Origin: Paenibacillus sp. RC334
GTDB lineage: Bacteria; Bacillota; Bacilli; Paenibacillales; Paenibacillaceae
Assembly (NCBI RefSeq): GCF_030034735.1
Contig: NZ_CP125370.1
Span: 5,813,001 to 5,877,000 of the forward strand
Length of the DNA: 64,000 nt
Reading direction: 5' to 3'
Numbering within the stretch: position 1 is the stretch's first letter; the number at the start of each line of letters is the position of its first letter. The notes under the pieces are model-generated. The model had not been told where the DNA came from and ran no database searches. It was given only the letters and a program-made list of their open reading frames with translations. Positions 45,111 through 55,549 of this stretch are shown here, one piece after another. The position numbers were made by a program, and so were the translations under genes.

Positions 45111-45929
45111 TTACTTACGTTTGGGAATTTGAATGACAATCTCATAGTGATCCTCATGATCGGATTCCTTGGTCTTGATATCCAACCCTGAGCCAGACAC
45201 CATATCAATGGATTGACGAATCGTATTCAGCGCAAGCCGGACATCCTTAGTAAAGGAAATCCGCTTGGATTTCTTCATCGTGGACACTTGTTTATAAAAG
45301 GCGACTCTCGCCTCTGTCTGTTTCACATTGAGTTCCTTAGCGATGACTTCATCCAAAACCTTATACTGTAGCTCTTCAGTCTCTAATGACAATAACGCAC
45401 GGGCATGACGCTCGGACACTTTGCGTTCCATTAGAGCACCTTTCACTCTCTCTGGCAGGTGAAGCAGCCGTATCTTATTAGCAATAGTGGATTGGCTTTT
45501 GCCAAGTCGCTGAGCGAGACTTTCCTGGGTGAGCTGATGCAGATCAATCAGCTTCTGGTAAGCTACAGCCTCTTCAATCGCTGTTAGCCCTTCCCTTTGA
45601 AGATTCTCAATCAACGCGATGGACGCAGCTTGTGAATCATTAAACTCACGAACAATGGCTGGAATGGTATCCATCCCCAGCTTGGTAACAGCTCTCCATC
45701 GACGTTCCCCTGCTATAATTTCGTAATGTCCATTACGGAAACGAACGACAATCGGCTGAATTACACCATGCGTCTTAATGGTCTGGCATAGCTCATCAAT
45801 CTTCTCGTCGTCAAATATGGTGCGGGGCTGATAAGGACTGCTGACAATATCCCCAACTGGAATTTGTTTTATTTCGTCCCCAGAGGATCGCTCCGTCAAA
45901 CCAAATAGCTTGGAAAATTGTTCTTTCAT
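45111..45929 (-). CDS. noc: Nucleoid occlusion protein Noc
   Basis: A ParB-family DNA-binding protein of about 272 residues. The N-terminus MKEQFSKLFGLTER matches the amphipathic membrane-targeting helix of Noc. The ParB domain has PYQPRTIFD, GERRWRA, ENLQREG, and the HTH LAQRLGKSQSTIANKIRLL. Noc blocks FtsZ assembly over the nucleoid. It is distinct from ParB by this N-terminus and by position between rsmG and parA. The ATG at 45929 is used; a GTG at 45944 lacks a ribosome site. Confidence 0.94.
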   Translation of the reverse strand: MKEQFSKLFGLTERSSGDEIKQIPVGDIVSSPYQPRTIFDDEKIDELCQTIKTHGVIQPIVVRFRNGHYEIIAGERRWRAVTKLGMDTIPAIVREFNDSQAASIALIENLQREGLTAIEEAVAYQKLIDLHQLTQESLAQRLGKSQSTIANKIRLLHLPERVKGALMERKVSERHARALLSLETEELQYKVLDEVIAKELNVKQTEARVAFYKQVSTMKKSKRISFTKDVRLALNTIRQSIDMVSGSGLDIKTKESDHEDHYEIVIQIPKRK

Positions 45930-46319
45930 TCCGTATAATACCACCTAATTTCATAATAGCACCATACTAACAGCGCTTCGTGAAAAACAGTTCCTTACGC
46001 GGATCGTAGCCCCTTTTATATGAGACAGCGCCGTAACCGGGTACACTCCACGTATTCTCCCTGGCATTGTTGTCCCGCTCCCCCTTATGTATATCTGAAT
46101 TGAACGGTACGGGAAGCAGTCAACTTACATCAAAAACGATTATCTCTATTCTATCACTTTTCCAGCCATAATCCTATCGTCTCTACCAGCTTTTCGGAAG
46201 GATCAGAGAATAAATTGTGTACCCGATCAGATGCCTATTTATCCATGTTCCTCTGCGTCGTAAGTAAAGACCTTCTGCATCTTACGTTGTTTATGTAAAG
46301 AGCATCGCAAGCCATAAAA
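45930..46319 (-). other. Intergenic region upstream of noc
   Basis: 390 bp without a gene. A TAGAAT -10 candidate (minus strand, near 46150) without a good -35 is the only promoter sign. The region ends at the parS/terminator palindrome. Confidence 0.4.
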
Positions 46320-46351
46320 AAAGTGAATGTTTCACGTGAAACATTCACTTT
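46320..46351. other. parS site embedded in a terminator palindrome
   Basis: A perfect 32-bp palindrome has the exact 16-bp parS TGTTTCACGTGAAACA (46328-46343) at its centre. On the minus strand it begins 11 nt after the rsmG stop and is followed directly by T residues (AAAGTG arm pairing with CACTTT, then TTTT), so it also has the shape of the intrinsic terminator of rsmG. Confidence 0.9.
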
Positions 46352-46362
46352 CTTTCAATTGG

Positions 46363-47085
46363 TTACACTAACGGTGTTTTTAAAGGCATACCCGGCTTAC
46401 GCGGATATTTCCGTGGTGTAGCTGCTCTTTTTTCAATAATAATCATATGTCTAGCTGCATCCTCTACAGGTAACTGAAAAGCCTGAATATGCTTAATTTT
46501 TCCCTTAAGCTCTTTCAAGCTGTAGGAAGCTTCCTTGATTTCCTCTGTCGGGTCACTGCCCTTCATCGCAGCAAAGTGACCTCCTTCACGGACAAAAGGC
46601 AAACAAAATTCATTCAGCACCGCAAGACGGGCAACGGCTCTGGCTGTGACCAGATCATAGCTGTCCCGGTATCCCGTTTTACGACCCAATTCTTCTGCCC
46701 TGCTATGAATCAGCTCCACGTCTTCCAATCCCAGTTGTTCTACCACATGCGCCAGAAATTGTATGCGTTTGTTCAACGAATCCACAATGGTCAACTGAAT
46801 CTGCGGAAAGCATATTTTCAAAGGAATACCGGGGAATCCTGCACCCGATCCGATATCTGCCAAGCTTTCCACATCATTTAACGGAACATAAAAAGCCAGC
46901 GAAAGAGAATCGTAAAAATGCTTGGTGTACACCGCATCACGCTCTGTAATGCCTGTCAGGTTCATCTTTTCATTCCACTCAACCAGCACACGGTAATACA
47001 TTTCGAACTGCTCTAACTGACTGTCATTAATCACAATGCTATGCTCTGCCAGTCGCTGCTTAAATTGCTGTTGTATCGCGTCCAT
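46363..47085 (-). CDS. rsmG: 16S rRNA m7G527 methyltransferase RsmG
   Basis: RsmG (GidB), 240 residues, methylates G527 of 16S rRNA using SAM; loss gives low-level streptomycin resistance. SAM-binding motif LADIGSGAGFPGIPLKI at about 71-87 and VTARAVARLAVLNEF are typical. Start ATG overlaps the mnmG stop by one base (TAATG). Confidence 0.97.
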   Translation of the reverse strand: MDAIQQQFKQRLAEHSIVINDSQLEQFEMYYRVLVEWNEKMNLTGITERDAVYTKHFYDSLSLAFYVPLNDVESLADIGSGAGFPGIPLKICFPQIQLTIVDSLNKRIQFLAHVVEQLGLEDVELIHSRAEELGRKTGYRDSYDLVTARAVARLAVLNEFCLPFVREGGHFAAMKGSDPTEEIKEASYSLKELKGKIKHIQAFQLPVEDAARHMIIIEKRAATPRKYPRKPGMPLKTPLV

Positions 47086-48974
47086 TATGATCCCCTTGCT
47101 GCCGTTACGCGGTTATAATGCTCCAGATAAACGAGCAAAATGGAAATATCCGCAGGAGTCACACCCGAAATACGGGATGCCTGACCAATCGACATCGGAC
47201 GAATTTTCGCAAGCTTCTGCTTGGCTTCAATCGCCAAACCCTGAACCTCATCGTATATGATATCCTCTGGAAGTTTTTTCTTCTCCATTTTTTGCAGACG
47301 TTCTACATGCATCAGTTGTTTCTCGATGTAGCCCGCATACTTAATCTGGATTTCGACCTGCTCCTGTTCCTCCTCAGTCAGAGCTACAGGTGAAGGTGAA
47401 ATTTGTGCCACTTGTGTATAGCTGATCTCTGGTCGACGCAGCACGGTTAACAAATTACTGCCGTCCTGTATCGGTGCAGATCCACCCTGCTCCAGCATCT
47501 CATTTACATCAACTGGACGAACCTTCGCCAGACGCAAACGCTCAATCTCTTGCTCTACCTTTTGCTTTTTATCCAAAAAGCGCTCGTACCGTTCATTCGT
47601 AATCAGGCCAATATCGTGTCCGATCGGAGTCAAACGCAAATCTGCATTATCATGACGCAGCAACAGGCGGTATTCCGCACGGGACGTTAGCAAGCGGTAA
47701 GGCTCATTCGTCCCCTTGGTCACCAGATCGTCGATCAGAACCCCGATATAGCCTTGGGAGCGGTCCAACACGACAGGTTCTTTGCCCTGTACCTTACGAG
47801 CCGCGTTAATGCCTGCCATAATCCCTTGGCCCGCAGCTTCTTCATAACCGGAAGTGCCGTTAATTTGACCCGCCGTGAACAGGCCGGGTACTCTTTTCGT
47901 TTCCAACGTAGGCCACAATTGTGTAGGCACCATGGCATCATACTCAATCGCATAGCCGTTACGCATCATTTCTACCTTTTCCATCCCCGGAATCGAGCGC
48001 AGCACAGCTAATTGCACATCCTCAGGCAAGCTGGTCGACAAGCCCTGAACATAGTATTCAGATGTGTTTTTACCCTCAGGCTCCAAAAAGATTTGGTGCT
48101 TCGGCTTATCACTGAAACGCACCACTTTATCTTCAATAGATGGACAATAACGCGGTCCTGTTCCTTCAATCAGACCGGAGAACATCGGCGCACGATGCAA
48201 ATTATCATTAATAATCTGGTGGGTTTCTACTGAAGTATAGGTCAGCCAGCAAGGAAGCTGCTCATTATCCGAAGACTTCGTTTCATACGAGAAAAACTTC
48301 GGTTGATCGTCCCCCGGCTGAATTTCCGTTTTGCTAAAATCAATCGTGTCCTTATGCACGCGCGGCGGCGTACCTGTTTTGAAGCGGACCAGATCAAAGC
48401 CCAGCTCACGCAAATGCTCAGACAATCTCAACGAAGGCTGTTGATTGTTCGGGCCACTTTCATACATCAGCTCACCCATAATGATTTTCCCGCGTAAATA
48501 AGTGCCTGTAGTTAAAACAACCGCTTTGCTTCGATACTCTGTCCCCGTCTTTGTGATGACACCCACGCAATGACCGTTTTCAATAATCAGCTCTTCCACC
48601 ATTCCCTGGCGTAAGGTCAGATTTGGTTCCTTTTCCATCGTTTCCTTCATCGCATGCTGATAAGAGAACTTGTCTGCCTGTGCGCGCAATGCGTGGACTG
48701 CAGGCCCCTTACCTGTGTTCAGCATCCGCATTTGGATAAACGTCTTGTCGATGTTCCGGCCCATTTCGCCGCCCAAAGCATCAATTTCACGCACCACATG
48801 CCCCTTGGCAGGACCGCCAATAGACGGGTTGCAGGGCATGAACGCGACCATATCCAGGTTAATCGTAATCATCAACGTACGGCAGCCCATCCGGGCTGCT
48901 GCCAAGGCGGATTCTACACCCGCATGGCCTGCGCCTACGACAATTACGTCATAGTCGCCTCCTTGATATCCCAT
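47085..48974 (-). CDS. mnmG: tRNA uridine-5-carboxymethylaminomethyl enzyme MnmG
   Basis: MnmG (GidA), 629 residues, an FAD/NADH enzyme that with MnmE modifies U34 of tRNAs. The FAD site GAGHAG is at residues 14-19, and the signatures [15 protein letters not shown] and [15 protein letters not shown] are intact. It is followed directly by rsmG. About 110 nt separate it from mnmE with no terminator, so the genes may be cotranscribed. Confidence 0.98.
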   Translation of the reverse strand: MGYQGGDYDVIVVGAGHAGVESALAAARMGCRTLMITINLDMVAFMPCNPSIGGPAKGHVVREIDALGGEMGRNIDKTFIQMRMLNTGKGPAVHALRAQADKFSYQHAMKETMEKEPNLTLRQGMVEELIIENGHCVGVITKTGTEYRSKAVVLTTGTYLRGKIIMGELMYESGPNNQQPSLRLSEHLRELGFDLVRFKTGTPPRVHKDTIDFSKTEIQPGDDQPKFFSYETKSSDNEQLPCWLTYTSVETHQIINDNLHRAPMFSGLIEGTGPRYCPSIEDKVVRFSDKPKHQIFLEPEGKNTSEYYVQGLSTSLPEDVQLAVLRSIPGMEKVEMMRNGYAIEYDAMVPTQLWPTLETKRVPGLFTAGQINGTSGYEEAAGQGIMAGINAARKVQGKEPVVLDRSQGYIGVLIDDLVTKGTNEPYRLLTSRAEYRLLLRHDNADLRLTPIGHDIGLITNERYERFLDKKQKVEQEIERLRLAKVRPVDVNEMLEQGGSAPIQDGSNLLTVLRRPEISYTQVAQISPSPVALTEEEQEQVEIQIKYAGYIEKQLMHVERLQKMEKKKLPEDIIYDEVQGLAIEAKQKLAKIRPMSIGQASRISGVTPADISILLVYLEHYNRVTAARGS

Positions 48975-49074
48975 ACCTTTCTTACCTCCTTATGCACTTC
49001 GGTCTTCGCGTACCGAATATGCTCTTGTATATCTATAACGATAGTAGGGCTTAACCCAGCCATACTCGAATGCC

Positions 49075-50451
49075 CTATTTGCCCAGACAGAATTGTGAAA
49101 ATATTTGATCGATTAAGGCATCATGCGCCGTATCGCCCACAATCTCGCCCAAATGCTCCCACGCCAGCCGTACATCAATCTGAATCATGTCAATCGGAAC
49201 AAATTGATCAGCGGCTTCATAAGCATCTACCAACGATTGGCGAGCCTTCTTTAACAAAGCAATATGCCGTACATTGCTGACATATGTCATATCGGCTGAT
49301 TCCAGCTTACCGCTAAAGAACAATTGTGATATGGCCTGCTCCAACCGATCTGCTCCCTCATTTTCCTTTACAGACATCGGTACGATAAGCTCTTCAGGAA
49401 CATAACGCAGCAACAAATCCCGGTCTACTTGGGCCGGTAAGTCCATTTTATTCATAATGACAATCGCTTGTCTACCGCGGATTTGTTCCATTAATGCCAT
49501 TTCATCCTCATGCAGTGGTTCGTTAGCGTTAATCACGATGAGCAGCAGATCCGCTTCACTAACCGCCGTTCTCGAACGCTCTACCCCGATCCGTTCCACT
49601 ACATCCATCGTTTCCCGAATGCCAGCCGTATCCAGCAGTTTCAGAGGAATGCTGTTAATCGTCACATATTCCTCAATAACGTCACGGGTAGTGCCCGGAA
49701 TATCGGTCACAATCGCCCGTTCGCCCTGAGCCAGTGTATTCAGCAGCGAGGATTTCCCCACATTCGGTCTTCCGACAATCGCTGTGGTTAGGCCCTCACG
49801 TAAAATTTTCCCCTGCTCCGCTGTATGCAGCAGCCGATCAATTTCCGCCATGACCTGACTGCTCTTATCCTTGATTAACTCAGACGTAAAAGATTCCACA
49901 TCATGCTCAGGATAATCAATGTTCACTTCAATATGAGCCAGTGTCTCTACCAGAACATGACGCAAACGGCGGATATTCTGTGACAGTTGTCCATCTACTT
50001 GCTTCAAAGCTACTGAAAAAGCTTTATCCGACTTCGAGCGAATCAGGTCAATGACTCCCTCCGCCTGACTCAGATCAATACGACCATTCAGAAAAGCACG
50101 CTTCGTGAATTCGCCCGGTTCGGCCAAACGTATATTTTGCAGCAATAGTAAATCCATCACCCGTTTGACGGCTACAACCCCACCATGGGTACTGATTTCT
50201 ACGACATCTTCTGTTGTAAAAGAGCGCGGTGCTCGCATGACCGTAACTAGAACTTCCTCCACCTTTTCCTGGCTTTGAGGATCTATAATATGTCCATAGT
50301 GTACCGTATGAGATGGAGCCTTGCTTAGAGGCGTTTTGCTTCGGAACAAAGCTTCCACTTCCGTAACGGCTTCCGGGCCGCTGACCCGTACAACCGCAAT
50401 GCCCCCTTCGCCGACAGCCGTTGCAATAGCAGCTATGGTATCGCTCAGCAT
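49075..50451 (-). CDS. mnmE: tRNA modification GTPase MnmE
   Basis: MnmE (TrmE), 458 residues, partner of MnmG. The N-terminal formyl-THF-binding domain begins [22 protein letters not shown]; the GTPase domain has [25 protein letters not shown] and NKMDL; the C-terminus ends in FCLGK, containing the conserved C-x-GK. The start at 50451 has AGGAGGT 9 nt upstream; an earlier ATG at 50472 would include that site. A strong palindrome lies in its leader. Confidence 0.98.
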   Translation of the reverse strand: MLSDTIAAIATAVGEGGIAVVRVSGPEAVTEVEALFRSKTPLSKAPSHTVHYGHIIDPQSQEKVEEVLVTVMRAPRSFTTEDVVEISTHGGVVAVKRVMDLLLLQNIRLAEPGEFTKRAFLNGRIDLSQAEGVIDLIRSKSDKAFSVALKQVDGQLSQNIRRLRHVLVETLAHIEVNIDYPEHDVESFTSELIKDKSSQVMAEIDRLLHTAEQGKILREGLTTAIVGRPNVGKSSLLNTLAQGERAIVTDIPGTTRDVIEEYVTINSIPLKLLDTAGIRETMDVVERIGVERSRTAVSEADLLLIVINANEPLHEDEMALMEQIRGRQAIVIMNKMDLPAQVDRDLLLRYVPEELIVPMSVKENEGADRLEQAISQLFFSGKLESADMTYVSNVRHIALLKKARQSLVDAYEAADQFVPIDMIQIDVRLAWEHLGEIVGDTAHDALIDQIFSQFCLGK

Positions 50452-50475
50452 ATGGTTTCTACCTCCTATCAAGTA

Positions 50476-50517
50476 GAAACGGCATTGCCGTCCTTGATCA
50501 AGGACGGCAACCGTTTC
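50476..50517 (-). repeat. Strong palindrome in the mnmE leader
   Basis: A perfect 26-bp palindrome at 50485-50510 (TTGCCGTCCTTGA and its complement), extended by GAAACGG/CCGTTTC arms with a 2-nt bulge. It begins 25 nt before the mnmE start codon and just ahead of its ribosome site. It has no T run directly after it on the minus strand, so it is more likely a leader structure or protein site than a terminator. Confidence 0.6.
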
Positions 50518-50568
50518 AGCGAGAAATATAAGAACAAATAGAGTGAAACTTATAAAGTCTTATGTTTA

Positions 50569-50609
50569 AAAAAAAGCAATGGCTTCTGCACCTTGCAGAG
50601 AGCCATTGC
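50569..50609 (-). terminator. Terminator of yidC-jag
   Basis: On the minus strand GCAATGGCT..CTGCA pairs with TGCAG.AGCCATTGC, followed by eight T, right after the jag stop at 50616. Confidence 0.92.
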
Positions 50610-50615
50610 GTCGGA

Positions 50616-51374
50616 TTATTTTTTAGCAATGACGACGCGCCGATTCGGCTCGTCCCCCTTGCTGTATGTTCTAACCAGCGCATGCTGTTGAAGCTTGGCG
50701 TGAATCAGCTTCCGCTCCTGTGACGGCATTGGCTCCAGCACTACTTCCTTGCCGTAACGAATAGCTTGGTTGGCCAGCCGATCCGCCAAATCCTCCAGCG
50801 TTTTTTGCCGACGTGCGCGAAATTGCTCGGCATCCAGCACAATCCGGATGAATTTGTCAGAATGACGGTTAGCAACGATATTCGTCAGGTACTGCAATGC
50901 ATCCAGCGTCTGTCCCCGGCGGCCGATCAGCATGCCGAGCGACGGACCGGATATATCCAGTATGCTTTCATCCTTGCGGTGACGAACATCCACTTCCACA
51001 TCCAGTCCCATTCCCGCTGCTGTTTCATGAATAAAACGCACAGCTTCTTCATAGGGATCTGCATGGCCCGTGGAGGCTTCCTTGCTCGTACGTACTTCCT
51101 GCGTAACAGGTTCAGCTTCCGTAACAACAGCCTGTCCCACGATTGGCGTTTGTGTCGATACATAATGTTCAGCCGCGTGTGTGGTTTCGGGAGACGGATC
51201 AGACAGCAGAGTAAGCTCTACCTTCGCCTTCTTGACCCCGAGCCACCCCAGGAATCCTTTTGACGGCTGTTCCAACACGTTTACGGTTACCCGTTCACGG
51301 CTTACTCCCAGCTGGGAGAGTCCTTGTTTTACAGCATCTTCAACGGTTTTTCCTGAAGTCACGACTTTGGTCAT
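50616..51374 (-). CDS. jag: RNA-binding protein Jag (KhpB)
   Basis: A 252-residue cytoplasmic RNA-binding protein. It has the Jag N-terminal domain (VEDAVKQGLSQLGVSRERV; PSKGFLGWLGVKKA), a variable linker (about 65-105), a KH domain with GMLIGRRGQTLDALQYL, and a C-terminal R3H domain (ERKLIHAKLQQH, then EPNRRVVIAKK). It acts in cell elongation with KhpA and is a usual neighbour of yidC, with which it overlaps by 4 nt. Confidence 0.95.
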   Translation of the reverse strand: MTKVVTSGKTVEDAVKQGLSQLGVSRERVTVNVLEQPSKGFLGWLGVKKAKVELTLLSDPSPETTHAAEHYVSTQTPIVGQAVVTEAEPVTQEVRTSKEASTGHADPYEEAVRFIHETAAGMGLDVEVDVRHRKDESILDISGPSLGMLIGRRGQTLDALQYLTNIVANRHSDKFIRIVLDAEQFRARRQKTLEDLADRLANQAIRYGKEVVLEPMPSQERKLIHAKLQQHALVRTYSKGDEPNRRVVIAKK

Positions 51375-52243
51375 CTCGACTTTTTAGCCCCCTTCGAGTT
51401 TCTGCCACCTTTTTTCTTGTTATTGCTATTGGAGGAACCTGTTTTCGTAAGACTGGCTGTTTTCACATTTGCCAGCGCAACTTCTTTATCCTTATTCCGA
51501 TAAAGGAAATAGTTTTGAATAATCGTGTAAATATTACTGTAGAACCAGTATAACGGCAAAGCAGATGGGAAGTTATACGACATGAACAGAATCAGCACCG
51601 GATAGACGTACAGCAAAAATTGCATCGGTCCCTGCTGCGGAGTCGGATTCATTTTCATCATCATCCAGGTTTGGACGAATGTTGTGATTGCCGCCAGAAT
51701 TGGCAGGATAAAGAAGTGATCCGGTTTACCTAACTGGAGCCACAAGAAATCATGATCCCGCAATGCCGAGTTATAGTAAATGGCATTATAGAGCGCGATG
51801 AAAATCGGCATCTGAACGACCAAAGGAAGACAGCCCGCCATCGGGTTGACCTTGTTTTCCTGGAACAGCCTCATCGTCTCTTGCTGGACTTTCTCAGGCG
51901 TATCCTTGTATTTCGCTTGAATTTCTTTTAATTGCGGCTGAATGGCCTGCATTGCTTTAGAACTGCGTACTTGCTTGAGTGTAAGCGGCAAAATAATGGT
52001 ACGCACGATAATCACCAGTATCAGTACGGCCAGGCCATACTCTCCAGAGAACCATTGGGCAAACGTATCCAGCGCATACGAAAACCAGTAAACGACATAT
52101 CTTTGCCACCAAGATCCATTGGCCAAATCTGCCGTCGTGTAAGAATTGTGGACTGTCGGAGCACATCCAGACAGCACAGCAACAAGTGCCAATAAGGCAA
52201 TCAGGAGGAACCATTTCCCCCGTTGAGTCTTCAAACGCGACAC
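51371..52243 (-). CDS. yidC: Membrane protein insertase YidC (SpoIIIJ-type)
   Basis: YidC/Oxa1 insertase, 290 residues, helps to insert and fold membrane proteins and in Bacillus is needed for sporulation. The signal peptide has a lipobox VLSGC with Cys27. Five membrane helices follow, with QVRSSKAMQAIQPQLKEIQAKYK as the cytoplasmic coiled loop and the conserved Arg in the groove (IIVRTIILP). The C-terminus is basic (KKKGGRNSKGAKKSR), fit for ribosome contact. Confidence 0.96.
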   Translation of the reverse strand: MSRLKTQRGKWFLLIALLALVAVLSGCAPTVHNSYTTADLANGSWWQRYVVYWFSYALDTFAQWFSGEYGLAVLILVIIVRTIILPLTLKQVRSSKAMQAIQPQLKEIQAKYKDTPEKVQQETMRLFQENKVNPMAGCLPLVVQMPIFIALYNAIYYNSALRDHDFLWLQLGKPDHFFILPILAAITTFVQTWMMMKMNPTPQQGPMQFLLYVYPVLILFMSYNFPSALPLYWFYSNIYTIIQNYFLYRNKDKEVALANVKTASLTKTGSSNSNNKKKGGRNSKGAKKSR

Positions 52244-52314
52244 TTCATAACCCCTTTCTTAACCAATCCATTCCAACGTAAATCATACCATATCCTGTAG
52301 GACAAAGATACTGA

Positions 52315-52665
52315 CTATCGGCGTGAAGACTTGAGCAGCGAGGCTTTGCGCAGAACGTGCAGCACGCTTTTCTCCAGCTCCTGATACGACATTGTAACCG
52401 CTCCCTTGCGGACGATAAAAATCAGGTCAATTTGCTCCACCAATTCATGCTCATGATGGCGCATAATTTCCTTAACGATCCTGCGCATCCGGTTGCGGAC
52501 AACTGCGTTGCCGATCTTCTTGCTGGCCGAAATTCCAACGCGGAACTGCTCTACCTCTCTGCGGCGGAACCAGTACACCACAAACTGATGGTTGGCAAAA
52601 GATTTGCCATGGCGGTATACTCGCCCAAAGTCCGCCCGGTTTCGTAGACGCAATTTTTTTTGCAC
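52315..52665 (-). CDS. rnpA: Ribonuclease P protein component
   Basis: RnpA, 116 residues, the basic protein subunit of RNase P that matures tRNA 5' ends. The family motif RVGISASKKIGNAVVRNRMRR is at about 52-72 and the N-terminus RLRNRADFGRVYRHG is typical. GTG start at 52665 with AAGGAG upstream. Close to rpmH but separated by a terminator. Confidence 0.97.
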   Translation of the reverse strand: MQKKLRLRNRADFGRVYRHGKSFANHQFVVYWFRRREVEQFRVGISASKKIGNAVVRNRMRRIVKEIMRHHEHELVEQIDLIFIVRKGAVTMSYQELEKSVLHVLRKASLLKSSRR

Positions 52666-52897
52666 GGCGCTTCTCCTTGCTCATCTCTTTTACACATGCC
52701 GGCATGCCAATCCTTACCCCTTATATAGTAAGAAGTATGGACAACATTCCCCCATGGTAATCTCGCTTATTTTACATCCATTTTCAAAAGCTTCATCTAA
52801 TATAGAGCAGGTTGCGGTGCTCCTCCCTCTTTTTTCACTGCATTTCTGCAGACACAGGGAAAGCGATCCGCCCCATAAATACCTCCATTATGAAAAA

Positions 52898-52919
52898 AAA
52901 GACCACCGTAGTGGTCTTT
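52898..52919 (-). terminator. Terminator or attenuator between rpmH and rnpA
   Basis: On the minus strand AAAGACCAC-TACG-GTGGTCTTT followed by a run of T lies 10 nt past the rpmH stop. The strong hairpin would reduce transcription into rnpA relative to rpmH. The 52666-52890 gap shows no other feature. Confidence 0.85.
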
Positions 52920-52928
52920 ATGCACGCA

Positions 52929-53063
52929 TTACGCACTCAATACTTTTCTGCCTTTTTGGCGACGAGCTGCCAAAACTTTACGGCCATTCTTTGTGCTCAT
53001 TCTTTTACGGAAGCCGTGAACTTTTTTACGCTTGCTGACATTCGGTCTGAAAGTCGGTCTCAT
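52929..53063 (-). CDS. rpmH: 50S ribosomal protein L34
   Basis: A 44-residue basic large-subunit protein: [20 protein letters not shown] at the N-terminus and [11 protein letters not shown] at the end. GGAGGTG lies before the ATG. It marks the left side of the dnaA region in nearly all bacteria. Confidence 0.98.
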   Translation of the reverse strand: MRPTFRPNVSKRKKVHGFRKRMSTKNGRKVLAARRQKGRKVLSA

Positions 53064-53144
53064 TGTACTGCACCTCCTTACAAGGAATACGTTTTATATG
53101 GAATATACCTAACATAGCAATCTCCACAAAAAACACCTTTGTAC

Positions 53145-53173
53145 ATTTAACCACAAATAGCGGCCAAAGTCAA
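53145..53173 (-). promoter_or_regulatory. Promoter of rpmH
   Basis: On the minus strand TTGACT (53168-53173), 17 bp, TTAAAT (53145-53150). TTAACCACA at 53147-53155, one base off the DnaA box, overlaps the -10. The 53180-53500 stretch beyond is pyrimidine-rich on the plus strand and holds no gene. Confidence 0.55.
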
Positions 53174-53521
53174 TGTACAGCTTAATCCCCTCCCCCAAAA
53201 TCACGCAATCCTCTCCCTCTTTTTCACGCCCAGAGATTTTGCTCCTTCATCCAGTTCACTTATCCCACGCTCTTTTGTCCTTTTTTATCGTGGATTTTCT
53301 TTGACCTTCCTTCTTCAATATCAGCTTGTCTACATTTTGCGTTCCTTCCACCACTCCTATTCCTTACTGTTTGCTCTTCCTTCCTATTCCTTCACACCGT
53401 CTCTATTTTGAGATCGGCATATTTCCAAGCATCATGACCATATCATTAAAAATATTGTCGGAAACGTTACCGGAAATTTTCAACAGGAAAAACGCCTCCT
53501 GTGACCAAAAGGCAACGGCTG

Positions 53522-53792
53522 TTATGCACAGATCCACAAAAAAAGCTGAATTGTGATTTAAATGGTCATAACCTGTGCATAACATTTTGAGACGATAAAG
53601 AGTTATTGTCGAAAACTGAACAAATTATAAACAATATCTTGTGTTGTGAATAAAAATTGTACACAACAGATTGAATTTGTGGATAAATAACCATGAGTCA
53701 TTGAAATACAAGGCTTCTTTTGCTATGATGATATTACTTTTGAATGTGAATATGTTGTTTTACCCTCCATATTATCAACACCCTGTGGATAA
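53522..53792. other. oriC, DnaA-box cluster upstream of dnaA
   Basis: DnaA boxes fitting TTATNCACA: TTATGCACA at 53522-53530; on the complement TGTGCATAA at 53574-53582, TGTGAATAA at 53645-53653, and perfect TGTGGATAA at 53678-53686 and 53784-53792. Near matches (TTATCAACA at 53772, TTATCCATC at 53812) are nearby. This is the upstream half of a bipartite Bacillus-type origin, also the autoregulatory region of dnaA. Confidence 0.92.
53701..53729 (+). promoter_or_regulatory. dnaA promoter
   Basis: TTGAAA (53701-53706), 17 bp, TATGAT (53724-53729) with an extended TGC before the -10. Perfect DnaA boxes lie 15 bp upstream and 55 bp downstream, fit for autorepression. The 5' leader to 54179 would be about 440 nt with no other gene. 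Confidence 0.6.
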
Positions 53793-54178
53793 AGTTGTGA
53801 ACAAGTTCAATTTATCCATCTTTTTATTTTTGTGCGGATTCGGGATTCTGGGGATATATTCTACATTTTTCATTTGATTTCGACATATTGCAGTCCCGTT
53901 TTGGCCTGCGGGATCAAGAGAACGGATCGTGCCGCACATACCCTCCTGAGAAATATCGCCTTCTTCTGCCGATCAGCAGCGGATTTTTCCATTAGCTTTT
54001 TTTCAGGACCATTTTGTGCTGCGTTCTCTCATCACACTGCCGCATGATTTAGGCGGCGGTATGTCTTTTTATGGCCTTCAACAACATTTTTGGGATTTTA
54101 GGCGTTTTGCCGAAGCGCCGGGAGCAGCTCTCTGCAGCTTAAACGGCAAAATGTCAGGATTTAAAAGGAGTGACGTCT

Positions 54179-55525
54179 GTGGACAGCCATACCTCTGAAC
54201 TATGGCAGCAAATTCTATCCATCATACAAACCAAGCTGAGTAAGCCGAGTTACGACACTTGGTTTAAGGCTACCAAGGCAGCGAAACTGAATGACCACTC
54301 CATTGTGATTTCCGCACCGACAACTTTTGCCGTGGAATGGCTTGAAAGCCGCTATACCAAGCTAGTCGGGGCAACGGTTTATGAAATTTTGGGCAAGCAG
54401 CTGGAGGTCAAGTTCGTCATTGAGGAGAACAAGCCCGCCGAGTTCGATCTCCAGCAACAACCTCAGCAGCAGCCGGTCGTACATGAAGAAGCCGTGTCCC
54501 ATATGCTGAATCCCAAATATACATTCGATACGTTTGTCATCGGATCGGGGAACCGTTTTGCCCATGCAGCATCGCTGGCCGTCGCCGAGGCGCCGGCCAA
54601 AGCTTACAACCCGCTGTTTCTGTACGGCGGCGTAGGTCTGGGAAAAACGCATCTGATGCACGCCATCGGGCATTATATTTTGGAACACAACCCGGCCAGC
54701 AAGGTCGTGTATTTGTCATCGGAGAAGTTTACGAACGAATTTATTAATGCCATCCGGGACAACCGCGGGGAAAGCTTCCGGAACAAATATCGTAATATTG
54801 ATATTTTACTCATTGATGATATTCAGTTTATTGCAGGCAAGGAGTCGACGCAGGAGGAATTTTTTCACACGTTCAATGCGCTTCATGAGGAACGCAAACA
54901 AATTATTATCTCAAGCGATCGTCCGCCTAAGGAGATCCCAACGCTGGAAGAACGGCTGCGTTCCCGCTTTGAGTGGGGATTGATTACAGATATTCAGCCA
55001 CCGGATCTGGAAACGCGAATTGCAATTCTCCGGAAAAAGGCGAGAGCGGAGAACCTGGATATTCCTAATGAAGCCATGATGTATATCGCCAACCAGATTG
55101 ATACGAACATCCGTGAGCTGGAAGGGGCGCTGATTCGCGTTGTTGCCTATTCCTCGCTGACCAATCAGGATGTGACAAGTCATCTCGCGGCCGAGGCGTT
55201 AAAGGACATTATTCCTTCCAGTCGTCCCAAAATGATTACCATTCAGGATATACAGCATCAAGTCGGGGAATTTTACAATTTGCGCCTGGAGGATTTCAAA
55301 GCACGCAAGCGGACGAAGGCTGTGGCTTTTCCACGGCAGATCGCCATGTACCTGTCACGCGAGCTAACCGACTATTCGTTGCCGAAAATCGGAGAAGCCT
55401 TCGGTGGACGCGACCATACAACCGTCATTCATGCGCACGAAAAAATCTCCAAATCCATTCAAGTGGATCAGGAGCTGTTCAAAGTTATCAACAGCCTAAT
55501 CGAAAAAATCAAAAATCCAACCTGA
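54179..55525 (+). CDS. dnaA: Chromosomal replication initiator DnaA
   Basis: DnaA, 448 residues, opens the origin and loads helicase. Domain I starts [24 protein letters not shown]; domain II is a Gln/Pro-rich linker (about 90-105); the AAA+ domain has [23 protein letters not shown] and RSRFEWGL; domain IV DNA-binding helix is at the C-terminus with [14 protein letters not shown] at 54179 is chosen because AAAAGGAG lies 8 nt before it; a GTG at 54170 abuts that site. Confidence 0.98.
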   Translation: MDSHTSELWQQILSIIQTKLSKPSYDTWFKATKAAKLNDHSIVISAPTTFAVEWLESRYTKLVGATVYEILGKQLEVKFVIEENKPAEFDLQQQPQQQPVVHEEAVSHMLNPKYTFDTFVIGSGNRFAHAASLAVAEAPAKAYNPLFLYGGVGLGKTHLMHAIGHYILEHNPASKVVYLSSEKFTNEFINAIRDNRGESFRNKYRNIDILLIDDIQFIAGKESTQEEFFHTFNALHEERKQIIISSDRPPKEIPTLEERLRSRFEWGLITDIQPPDLETRIAILRKKARAENLDIPNEAMMYIANQIDTNIRELEGALIRVVAYSSLTNQDVTSHLAAEALKDIIPSSRPKMITIQDIQHQVGEFYNLRLEDFKARKRTKAVAFPRQIAMYLSRELTDYSLPKIGEAFGGRDHTTVIHAHEKISKSIQVDQELFKVINSLIEKIKNPT

Positions 55526-55549
55526 ACAAGTTCAGAGCCTATACACAAC

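Noticed and set aside
53671..54198. Small plus-strand frames between the DnaA boxes and dnaA
   Set aside because: They lie in the AT-rich origin/leader region, have no ribosome sites and no recognisable sequence.
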